Assembly (NCBI GenBank): GCA_020746105.1
Contig: CM036622.1
Location: forward strand, 43,873,477 to 43,937,476
Direction of reading: 5' to 3'
Source of the DNA: Trogon surrucura
Taxonomy: Eukaryota; Chordata; Aves; Trogoniformes; Trogonidae
Length of the DNA: 64,000 nucleotides
Positions 1 through 10,900 of this stretch are shown here, piece by piece. The translations under genes were made by a program, and so were the position numbers. Position 1 is the first letter of the stretch. Every line of letters starts with the position of its first letter. The notes below the pieces were generated by a model. The model worked only from the letters and a program-made list of their open reading frames with translations. It had not been told where the DNA came from and ran no database searches.

Positions 1-425
1 CGCAGGTAGCACCGCCCGCCCCTCGCTGAGGGCGGGGGACGGGGGCGGCCCCGGCTGGGCTTTCTATTTCGGTTTCCTGGAAGGCGGCAGCGGCGAAGCG
101 CGCACGTCCCGCCCCGCCCCGGCGCGTCCCCAAAGGGCGCTGGCACCTGCCCCGGCCGGGCCGTGCCCTCCCCCCGCCGTGTTCTCCTCGGAGCTCCGAG
201 CTGCACGCTGTGAGCATTGCCCGAGTAGTGCTCCACCTGAAACTGGAAGGGCGAGGGAGAATTTAGGACAACAACGTGAAAGGATTTGCTAGCGGCGCTC
301 GGATTAAAACCCGCCAGGAGCCGGCGGTGTGAGTCTGGTAACCCCTAAAAGCGGCCAGGACTGCGTGTCATGTCTCACCCCGAAGGCGGTAACTCTCACA
401 GCACTGCACTGCCCCGCCCCGCCCC
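1..425. promoter_or_regulatory. CpG-rich promoter-like segment upstream of MTPAP
   Basis: The first ~330 bases are very GC- and CpG-rich, with Sp1-type GC boxes at 108-120 and again at 411-425. A run of three TTTC words spaced by two bases lies at 61-76 and overlaps a TTCNNNGAA site at 74-82. The island continues off the left edge. It is separated by about 1.2 kb of ordinary DNA from the MTPAP island. In human, MAP3K8 lies divergently beside MTPAP, so this may be its promoter region on the minus strand. That is inference, as no coding exon is visible. A consensus + strand splice donor (GTGAGT, 329-334) also exists here, so a rightward noncoding first exon is an alternative. Confidence 0.6.
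61..82 (-). promoter_or_regulatory. Composite ISRE/IRF-like and STAT (GAS)-like motif
   Basis: On the plus strand 61-77 reads TTTCTATTTCGGTTTCC. On the minus strand this is three GAAA words spaced by exactly two bases, the arrangement bound by IRF/ISGF3 factors. Bases 74-82 read TTCCTGGAA, which fits the STAT consensus TTCNNNGAA and shares bases with the third TTTC. The motif sits about 25 bp from a GC-box cluster inside a CpG island. The spacing is seen directly. Binding and interferon response are inference. Confidence 0.45.
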
Positions 426-1645
426 ATAGCTCCTCTTCAATAAAGTAGTTTTCTAAGGAGAAATGGGACCTCTCGATCACCAGACCCAGTTGCTGCAGCA
501 CTAGGAGTGGAGGATTTGAGCCTGTCTCAAGGTCTCATGAGACACGAGCTGTATTTTCTGTTTAAGACTATTTGCTCACTGAAGTCAATGGCAAAACTTT
601 CATTATAAAGTTTCAGGATAAACCTTCACCTTAGGCTTCAGTGTTTATTACCTTTACACACAGCTCCTTTTCTGTTCACATTACCCAAACACACCGAGTC
701 CCTCGTTTAAAGGTTACACGTTTGCTACCTCTCCCATGCTGTTCATGGTTGTCCAAAGTATGGCACAAATGACATTTGAAATGTGCAGGCATTCAGACTT
801 CCTGATATTTTTTTCCTTACCGTCACAACTGGGTACGTGCAACATTGCGAGCAGGGTCAGCCTCTCTTCACGCATGGTTTCTTCTCCAAAACGCAGAGAT
901 GATAAATACATTGGGAAACCTCCAGAAAGAGGTATTTGTTCTCTTTGCAGAACCTGACTTTTTTCAATTGCACTACTCAGTGCATTTGCTAAGAAATATA
1001 TGTGAAAAAAATGCAAAAATGCTGAAGATGATTAAAGAATTAAAAAAAAAAAAGAGGAAGGAAATGTAGAGGACTGAGGAAGGGGTAGGATTCAAGAGAG
1101 GCAAAAAGGAGAGAGCAGAACTGGCAGCACCTTGAAAGTAGGACGTTAAGGCCGAGTAACACACCCTCAGCATTTGGCAGCTCTCATGGTGGGATCCCTT
1201 GGGTGTTCTCTTTCCGGAACTTGCTTTGGTTATTAGTTTTCCTAAACCCACAATTAATTCTAACGAAACCATTTTCCTTTTTTTTTTTTTTTTTAGACCA
1301 GCTTCAAAGGGGAAAAGAGGAGGAGCTTCTCTCTCTCTACATCAATGAATTTTGAAAGGACAAGTCATAGGATTCCAGCACAAACTCACCACGGAGAAAT
1401 GTAGGAAACACTGGTTTCTGCTCCATGGCACACGTCCATAGGATATAAATTGAAATGCAGTATTTTAAACCCAAACTACTCTGTCATCAAGATCAAATGG
1501 GACACAAACCCAAGAGAGTTAGGTCATAGCAATTACTTACTTACTAAGAGGCTAACAAGAGCATAGCCCTGAAGACCTGCCAACACAAGAAGCAGCCACG
1601 CGGTCCCTCACATACACGACAGAGACACCCACCGGTTTTACAAAA
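426..1645. other. Spacer between the two CpG islands, no gene seen
   Basis: This is ordinary AT-richer DNA with a short A-run near 1038-1051 and a T-run near 1278-1294. The open frames are short, overlap on both strands and match nothing I recognise. I see no transposon fragment here. Confidence 0.5.
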
Positions 1646-1732
1646 ATGACTGGTTTTAAACGCTACAGAAAACGCCGCGCGCCACACGGAGGAAGGCTGA
1701 GCCTCGCCGGCCGCCGTCCAACGTGCCGGCCG

Positions 1733-1743
1733 GCGCCTGCGCA
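1733..1743. promoter_or_regulatory. NRF1-type binding motif
   Basis: The bases GCGCCTGCGCA are the reverse complement of TGCGCAGGCGC, a common variant of the NRF1 palindrome (YGCGCANGCGCR-like). NRF1 activates many nuclear genes for mitochondrial functions, so the position 35 bp before the MTPAP start codon is biologically coherent. Use in vivo is inferred. Confidence 0.5.
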
Positions 1744-1777
1744 GAGGCTGCTGCCATCCGCGCCGCGCTGCCCGGTA

Positions 1778-1955
1778 ATGGCGCTCCGCGCGGGCGGGCG
1801 CGCGCTGTCGCTGCTGCGGGGCCGCCTGCCCCTGCCCCTGCCCCTGCCGGGCCCGGCCGGCGGTTGCGCGACGCGCGGGCAGGCCCGCCTCGGCCCCTCC
1901 GGCGCCGCCGCGCAGAGGGCGCCGCGGGCGGCCGGCGCCGAGGAGGCGGGCGAAG
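1778..1955 (+). CDS. MTPAP: MTPAP coding exon 1 (targeting peptide)
   Basis: This exon encodes residues 1-59 plus one base. It is rich in Arg, Ala, Gly and Leu; the first acidic residue is E55. A hexamer CTGCCC repeated nearly four times (1826-1848) encodes LPLPLPLP at residues 17-24. The donor at 1956 is GTAGGG. The split codon G|AT (Asp60) joins it to exon 2. Confidence 0.88.
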
Positions 1956-4900
1956 GTAGGGCCGAGCCGCGTTCCCCTCGGCGCCTGGCCGCTTCTCCCG
2001 GGGGGGTGACGATGAGGTCAGGTGGGGCAGCGGGAGCGGAGCGGCTGCCGGTCGGGTTAGCGGCGGAACTCGGCTCCGGGAGAGGCGCCCGGGCGTGAGG
2101 AGGTCCCCGGGGGGGGGGATCGCGGCGGCAGCGGGGCCGGGCTGTGCCTTCCCGGCTGTAGCGCCAGGGCTCGGCCCAGGAGGCCCGAATCCGCCGTCCG
2201 TGCCTGGGAGCCGGTTGGTTCAATGTAGGCTCCGGGCAGAGGGAAGGGAGGTGACAGCGGCTGTCCCGAGAGACCCCCCGGGGAAAGACGCAGCATTTGG
2301 TTGATGCCGTGTCTTTACAAGAAGCGAAGAGTTGCTGAGGGCTGCCTCGTGTGGATGCGCTGGGACTACGCGTACCCGGTGAATGCCTTTGTGAGCCTGA
2401 GGCATGCCCTTGTACTTTCGTTTCTGTTTCAGAGGCTGAAAAGCATTAGATAGCAGCCTTTTGCTTTTTAAAGAGAGGAGACGATCAGGCTGTATTATCG
2501 TAGTTTCACAAAACCGGCAGTCTTTTTACTGTTCATGTCGTTCTACCAAGAGATACACAGCGCATTGGATTAAGTAGCAATTCCAGATTTTGGTTAATCG
2601 TTCTTGTTTTGATGTGTAAATTTAATCATTACTCTCACCTGGTTTGCTCATGACCATCTGAATGCTCGCATTAATATCAGCATGCAGAGGGCAGCATTAG
2701 AATATGTATGAGCACCTTGTGGAGGATAGGGCTGTTTCTTCCAGCAGCAGTGCTAGTGTATACCTGTTTAAAATGATTGTGAAACTCTGGCACTAACTGG
2801 AAATGTTTATGGAGCAGGGGAGGAAAGCAAAGTGGACTGCCTCTCATACATTTAAAATACTTACAACCACCATTTGGATGTGATCGTCTGCATCTGTGTT
2901 ATGCTCAGACTGTGCAAGTGACAGCAGAGCCAGGAAGAGATGCCAGAGCACATCTTCTCCAGTAGTAATTAAGCATGTAGAGATATTAAATCAGGCAAGA
3001 GTCATGTAGCTACTCTGGCCTAATGCAGAGAGCTGTGGGAGTGAAAAGGTCTGGGTTCGTCTCCTGATTTTGTCATTTGTCCGTGGGACTTGTCCTTTCT
3101 ACATCTCAGTCTCTCCACGTTTCCCTGCCTCTATGGGAAACAGGATATTTATCGTCTTCATAAAGTGCTTCTTTGGTCTTCTGATGGAAAACAGCTACTT
3201 TGGTTATTATTTACAAGCTTGTGTAAGAGCTCAATAAACTTGTAAAAGAAAAGATTTATAAGTGTCATTAGATGGTAGCTAAGATTTTCTTGAGGCCACA
3301 GTCTTCCGTGGGTTCCTCAAAAACAGAATAAAGAGCTCTCTGCTCAATTCTTTTTGTAGCTGATAATAGCTGCAGGGAATCAGCTGCATATTCTCCAGAG
3401 CCATCTGAATTGTGAATGGCAGGTAGCAGCTACGAATTAAGAGGCAGAAGCTTCACAGGCTATGGTGATGCAGTGTGGTCAGTGAATTAGTCTGAGAGCA
3501 AGGAATTGATTAGGATTTCAGATCTGGGACATGGTCCCTTTGCCTGTATGCAATCAAGAAAAGAGTGTCTGTGTTTCTGGATGTTGCAGCATGTCTCATT
3601 TCCATGTTAATTCCGTAGGCTGTCAGCAGCAATATAGATTACCGGCAGTGTGGTGAGATATGACTGATCTGTGGGTTTGTTGTAGTAGAGTAGATGAAAG
3701 TATAGTATTAAAAATTTTGAGTAGGCGTTTACTGTAAAAGAAGATGACAAGTTGTAAAAATAAGCAAGTGTGGAGTTGTTCTCACAGTGAAAGTGCTGGT
3801 GTTGTGGTAGCTGAGAGAGATTGCCTTTCCAGTGCAGTTTGCCAAAGGTCTAGCTCTGCCTCGTACTCTCACTGGTATTTCTAGACTCGTACGTAGAGTC
3901 TGGCTCTGTGTGCCCCGAGTGTTTTAATGGTGAACAGCAAATCAAAGTAAAGCAAAGATTCCTTATATCACCAAGCTTCCTGTGGCATCAAGGGAAGTCC
4001 GTATTATTTCCTTCCTCCATTTCCTAGTCCTTGTTCTCACAGACGTGCATTTATGAGAGAAATGCACGTGTGTTTGTGTCTTTTTTTCGTTCTTCATTGT
4101 TTTCTCTTTTGCTATAACCCTCTTAGTGAGCCAGGACAAAACTTTGTTCAGCTGTTCAATCTAGAGGAAGAGATTAAGTGTACTAAGATGAGTTTTAAAT
4201 CTTTCTGTTTATATAGAAAAGCCTTGATGCTTGTTTCTTCTCACAGATGCTGAAGTCAATACCAGAAAGAAGACATTCACTGAGGTCCAAACAGAAAGAT
4301 TGGAACAAGCAGAACGGACTGTTTTAATTAAGTGCCCATCAAAACTTAGTGAAAAAAAATTACTGAAGTATTTATCCAGTCATGGAAACATCAAGAGTCA
4401 TTTCTTTTATGAAAATCGTGTAAGTAATTAACAACATAACCTAAAATCTACATTTAGACAATAAGAAATATCAGCATTTAATCAAGACCTCATGCATGCA
4501 AGTTAAGCAAATTATGTATAATCAGTATATTAAGTTGGTTTTTATCATCGATAATGTTTAGAAGTTGCTGAGCAACAGGTTTTTATTCATAAGTCAGCTA
4601 AGCAACACCTCTAAGCCAGCAACCTGTTTTGCGCTAGAGTCTTTGAAACTTTTACATAGCACTGTTCATTGTTCTAACAGTAGAACTAACTCTTTATATG
4701 TTTCTTGAGCATTATAGTTGTGAAGATAAATAGATTTTGGAACTTTTATGTTTAGTGCTTACTGTCGGGAATAGCCTATCCTAAATACTTTCAGTCTCGT
4801 GAGAAAAAGTGCCTAAAAAGTACTGAAGTACAGAACCTCACATTCATCCTCAGGGCTGTCATATTACACTGTGTCAATACTTGCAGTAACATCTGAATAA

Positions 4901-7900
4901 TATCAGTACAGTCAAGTTCAAGGCTTGTATGCATTTTTCTAACCCCGTATATTTCGATTCTTCATGTTTTAGGGTATCCATGCTTTAATAGAATTTTCGG
5001 AAAAGAGCAGTATAGCCTCGTTGCAGGATGCTATTGGAATACCAAGTGCTGCAGAGCATCATGTTGTCCCATTTAAATCTAGACTTTTTACTTTCACACT
5101 GAAAAGCCCAGTGAGTCAAGCTGCTGAAGAGACCCAAGTTCACCTCTCTCCTCAGTCTCACATTCCAGTGGAAGAGCTTATTCAAAAGCTTTGTCATGCA
5201 GGCAGTGTAAGTAGAGGTTTATGGATCTCTCTCTCCATTAAAAATGAACCGTGTCCGTTTCAGATTTGCAAGTGGTCACGTGCAACTTGTAAAACAGTTT
5301 ATTCCTGTTAAAAAAGGTTAGAATTCCATACAAATGGTTCTCCTACATTGAAACAAACAGATGACATTAGTCATTTTAATTGTCAAAATAATTCTGCATG
5401 AAATAAACCTATTTGAAATTAAAAAAAACACCTAATTGATGTCATATTAAGTAGATGAAAATATATGGTAATAGCTAGAAAATGGGCCATTGTATTTTTA
5501 CAGTGTTTGTTTTCTTAACTAGATAAGCAGTCAGATGTACATTCTGCTGAATGAGTATCAACTTACGGAAGAAAATATCAAGCTCCGATTTCTGGCCTGT
5601 TCTCTGGTTCAGGATTTCGCACGGGCATATTTTCCAGACAGCACGGTAAAGCCATTTGGCTCTTCAGTCAACACCTTTGGCAAACTAGGATGTGATGTGG
5701 ACATGTTTCTGGACTTCCATGATACACGAAAACATACTACAAAAATGGTAAGATTATGCAGTGCATCTTCAGTCTTGTATTTCTTTGGCAGAGCAGCTCA
5801 TCTGCTGTTTCACACACAGGAATCAGTTAATGTGTACTTAGGTTTTACATGAGTAGGTTTTATATGAGTTCATACTATAGACCGTGAACAAGTTTATGTG
5901 AATGTTTGGATCTGAAGACTTTCAAAAGCTGTGTGTGACATGAAAGAGATCTTCCTTGCAATAGGAAGAAAAATGATTTGGTGTTTACGTAGACTTTGTA
6001 TTGTTAGGGTGAATTTCACTGTGAAGAAACTGCTCATCATCCAAAACTGATTCAGCAGTGTCAGACCTTTCCATCCTACTGTTGTGTTCTGTTCTCTGGA
6101 GCTGTTGGCCTTCATCCACACTGTTTTAAAGGATCACTTTAAGATTTAGGGTTCTTCGTGTTCTAAAGCATAATAACTTTGTGTGTGTGTGTGTGTGTGC
6201 ATGTGCATTTTGGGAGAGTTGTCAGGTTCTATTTTCTTAAAGAGTTGACTTCATGCTACAGAAGAGTTACTGAATTACATACTGGGATGCATACATAGAC
6301 ACACACATGTAAGAGTGTATCAAGGTGTGAAAGTTTAAGGCCTGCAAATAGTATTGGTGGTTAGTTGCAGGTGGCACACGTGTTCATATTTCTGTTGTCT
6401 GTCCAGAGAAAACTATCATGTTCACAACATGTGATTTTCATTGCAAAGGGAATTAGTTGATTTATTCCTGAAAGGAACTTGAGAATAAGCTGACAGATGT
6501 GAACTGTAGATGTTTTGGGGACTAGGACCCAGGAGCAAAACAGGGACTGAGCCAGATCATCAGTGCAGATCCTTTCAGTTGGCAGGCTTTCCGTAAGATA
6601 TTTCATAATCGTGATCAAAGGACTGGCGCACCTTTTCTGTGAGGACAAGCTGAGAGAGTTGGGGTTGTTCAGCCTGGAGAACTGAAGGCTTGTGGGAGAC
6701 TTTGTAGTGGCCTTCCAGTACCTGAAGGGGGCTACAGGAAAGCTGAGGAGGGACTGTTCACAAGGATGTGTAGCAGCAGGATGAGGGGCAATCGTTTTAA
6801 ACTAAAGGAGGGTAGATTTAGATTAGATGTTAGTAAGAAGTTCTCTACTATGAGAGTGGTGAACACTGGTGAAACACAGGTTGCCCAGAGGGGTGGTGGA
6901 GGCTCATCCCTGGACACATTCAAGGTGAGGCTTGATGGGGCTCAGAGCAAGCTGGTCTAGTTAAAGATGTCCCTGCTCACTGCAGGGGGATTGGACTAGA
7001 TGACCTTTAAAGGTGTCTTCCAGCCCAACACATTCTATCATGATTCTGTGATAGTTATTTGAATGCCTCATTGATAATTCAACAGTAAGCACCAAGAGAA
7101 GTGGTTATTACTAAGCAAGTCTAGAGGCTGGAAATTGAAATTTTTGCTGACTGAAGTACAAAATTTGCATCACTACCTCGAGAAGCTGGAGGGTTGCAAG
7201 GCTGCCAGTAAGCAGTAGTCAGTCAACTGTATTGCATTTTTCGATGCACATATTAAATTTCATCTTAATCATGTCTTTACCCATATTATGATTCAGAAAT
7301 TTGCAGCATGTAACCAAGTTCATGTGCTTAGTGTTGGTATTTGGGCAGCTTCAAATCGGAATGGTTATTTAGAGTAGCTTGAGTCACAGTCCTTGTGCTT
7401 GTAGGCATAAAGAATGGGAAAGGACTAGAAAAGGCATTTTTGGAAGGATCTTACCTCTTCCTGGTGTTTTTTAACTGTGGGCAGTGTTTATATCTTCTCG
7501 AATTGGAGAACAAAATAGGAAAGAGGGGAATATGAGAATCAGGATAGGAAGAAGGGTGAGTTGGATCAGAAATGTCCTGTGGAGAAGTTGGGATTCCTCA
7601 TGGTTTCTGAATGAGTAATTAAGTAAGTGAATCTAGCATTCTGAAAACTTTTCATTTTTATTTGTACGGTGACAGATAGTTTGGGAAAAACTAGTTCCAT
7701 TTTTCTTAAAAAATAGTATTATAATGGGTTTAAACTTTTGAGTATTGAAAACTCACTCAGCTTTCTCTGCACAAATTGTGTATTGCTATGTACCTTGCTT
7801 GCAACTGGGATGATGAAGGGAGTGGAGCATCTCCCTTATGAGGAAAGGCTGAGGGAGCTGGGGCTCTTTAGTTTGGAGGAGACTGAGGGGTGACCTCAAT

Positions 7901-10900
7901 GTTTACAAATATATCAAGGGTGAGTGTCACGAGGATGGAGCCAGGCTCTTCTCGGTGACAACCACTGATAGGACAAGGGGTAATGGGCTGAAACTGGAAC
8001 ATAAGAGGTTCCGCTTAAACTCGAGAAGAAACTTCTTCTCAGTGAGGGTGACGGAGCACTGGAACAGGCTGCCCAGGGAGGTTGTGGAGTCTCCTTCTCT
8101 GGAGACATTCAAGACCTGCCTGGACACGTTCCTATGTAGCATTATCTAGGCGTTCCTGCTCTGGCAGGGGGATTGGACTTGATGATCTTTCGAGGTCCCT
8201 TCCAATCCCTAACATTCTATGATTCTATGATTCCTTCTAAGATATGTAGTTTCTAGTATTATTGCAGTGATCAAAGACAGTGAAGGTAAATATGTTGGCT
8301 GAAGAGTAGGATCATGTGTGTGTGAAGTGTTAAAATCTAGGAACCCTTTTCATTTAAACAGTAAAGTTGCCGCTTAAATTTTGACAGACAAACCCTTCAA
8401 GTATAAAATGTCTGTTTTCAGAGCATGTTTTTGCTTACTAGCTATTTTTTTTTTAGTACTTGTGCTCTGTAGAAATAGAAGTTCTATTGTGAACTTTAGA
8501 GTTATTTGATGATGGACAGAGTTACTAGCAGTTGTGATTATTTATGGACAGGTGGCAGACTTACTACTGTGGGGATGCTGCAGCAAAAGCCCACAGGCTT
8601 GCTATCTGAGCGTTATGTGTCGAGGTTACACGATAGGTTAATAGGTTGCATGGCACACATGGCCTCACCACACCGTGCAGAGTATTTTGTCTTGCACACA
8701 ATCATATGTTTTTGCACTAAAGATGATGATCTTGTTGGTTGTGTTGAAATTTTTGAGCATTAAAGCACAGACAGATCTGCTGCAATGATGTGATAGTATG
8801 TACAAAAATAAGGTACGTTAGAGCATTGTCCTATAAAGAAGTGTAAAAATGTAAGTGAAGCTCTTATGTCTTGATTCAAGCATAGTCAAAAAGGTGTCAG
8901 CAGCGAGAGCTTTGTGCTTTGTAGGTGTGGTGGGTTAACCCTGACTGGCCTCCAGGTGCTCACCCAGTTGCTCTCTCACTCCCCCCTCCTCAGCCGGGTG
9001 AGGGGAGAAAACAAAATGAAAAAGCTCATGGGTCGAGATAAACAAGGAGATCACTTGCCAATTACCATCAAGGGCAAAACAAACTCAACTTAGGGAAGAT
9101 TAATTTATTGCCAGAGTAGAACAGTGAGAATTTAAAAACAAACAAACCCACCAAAAACCAAAATCAAAGTCACCTTCTCACCCCCTTCTTCCCTGGTTCA
9201 ACTTCACTCCCAATGCTTCTGTCTCCTCCCCACAAGTGACGCAGGAGGATGGGAAATGAGGATTGTGGTCAGTTGGTAATGCTTTGTCTCTGCTGCTCCT
9301 TACTCTTCATGCTGTTCCCCTGCTCCAGTGTGGGGTCCCTCTCACGGGCTGCAGCTCTTTAGGAACTGCTCCAGCAGAGGTCCTTCCCGCAAGGGACAGT
9401 CCTTCAGGAATGGACTGCTCCAGTGTGGGTCCTGCCAGAAAACGTGCTCCTCTCCGTGGCCTGCAACTCCTGCCAGGACCCTGCTCCTGTGTGTGCTCTC
9501 CACAGGTTGCAGTTTCCTTCAGGGCACGGACACCTTCATGGGCTGCAGGGTGAATATCTGCTCTACTGTGGTTCTCCGTGGGCTGCAGAAGGACATCCTA
9601 CATCACCGTGGTCTTCTAGGGAATCTCTGTGCTGGTGCCTGGACCGCCTCCACCCCTCTTCACTGACCTTGATGTCTGCAGGGTTGTTTCTCTCACACTT
9701 TTCTCATTCTCCAAGATGCTGCATTGTTTTTTTTACCCGTCTTAAGTATGTTATAGAGGTGCCTCCAGTGTCACCAGTGGGCTTGTTGTTGGCCAGTGAC
9801 TGGTCCATCTGGGAGCTGGCTGGAACTATCTGTCCAACATGAGGAGCAGCGTCTGGTGTCTTGTCAGAGAAGCCACCCCTGCAGCTCCCCCACTACCAAA
9901 ACCTTGTCTCATAAACCCAAGAGAGTAGGAAAACAAGATCTTGGGTATATCTCCTCTGATAGCCAACAGACAGTAACACCTCAGAGGAAGGCAGAAGTCT
10001 CATATAGTTGGCAGTGTTACTTATAGAGATAATGATACTCTCCCTGGCAAGTTGTGTTGCTAGTATGCCTAAGTTGACTGTCTTAGAACAAGTGAAGACA
10101 AGGAGAGGCAGCTTTGTTTCCAAGATGATGCAGCAGCAGTGGAAAGGGTGTCTTCTGATTTCCGCATTATTGCAGCCAGTCAGGAGGTACCAGTAATGAA
10201 GGAGGCCTAGGCATTGCAGCACCTATGTACATTCAGTAACATTTTTTTTAGTCTTAGGGCAAACTGATCATAGAATCACTACAGTTGGAAAAGGCCTCTA
10301 AAATCATCTAGTCCAACCGTCAACCCAAGACTACCATGACAATCAAATTATATCCTGAAGTGCCGCATGTACGTGTTTTTTGAACACCTACAGGGATGGC
10401 GATTACTAACTGTGGATTAAAAAAGCAGCAGAAGTGGGAGCATTTTTTTGCCAAGAGTGGATTATCAGTACAGTGTTTGACCATGGATACAGTGTTTTTA
10501 ACGTGCAGGTTGTTTGAGAAATTAATGGATGACTTAAAACAGAGTTATGTGATATTTTTAGAGTAACAGTTTTTAAATGAACAAGACGGTTTCCTTTACA
10601 CTTCTGCATGATTCACCAATAATGCATTGTTATTTGAGGATTTGAAATGGAATTACTATTGGTGGTTTGAAATCAGTGGTGGTTTGGTTGTGTGTTGCTC
10701 CTCATTTATTTAATTGTATGTTCCTCTCTTCAGTTACAGCATGTATGCTGTCTTGGGAATTCCAGAATTACTTGGTTTAGGCAACAGAAAGATGTAGTAT
10801 TATTAATATTCTTATCTGAAGAAGTAACTTTACAGTAAGTTGATCACTATTAACCTGGAAAAATTGAATCACTGAAAAAGAGTATAAAAGTGAAAGCAAT

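Larger units (their letters stand above)
1660..2200 (+). promoter_or_regulatory. MTPAP: MTPAP CpG-island promoter and first exon
   Basis: A strongly CpG-rich block surrounds the first coding exon. There is no TATA box at a convincing place, which fits a housekeeping nuclear gene for a mitochondrial protein. An NRF1-type motif is at 1733-1743, about 35 bp upstream of the start codon. Transcription probably begins between about 1660 and 1770, but the exact site cannot be read from sequence alone. Confidence 0.75.

Noticed and set aside
1663..2223. A long minus-strand frame (186 codons) across MTPAP exon 1
   Set aside because: It is a GC-rich shadow of the CpG island and is composed of Pro, Arg and Ala without any domain.
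9263..9842. Overlapping open frames of about 100-140 codons
   Set aside because: They lie entirely inside the noncoding solo LTR and show only its repetitive TGCTCC-rich sequence.
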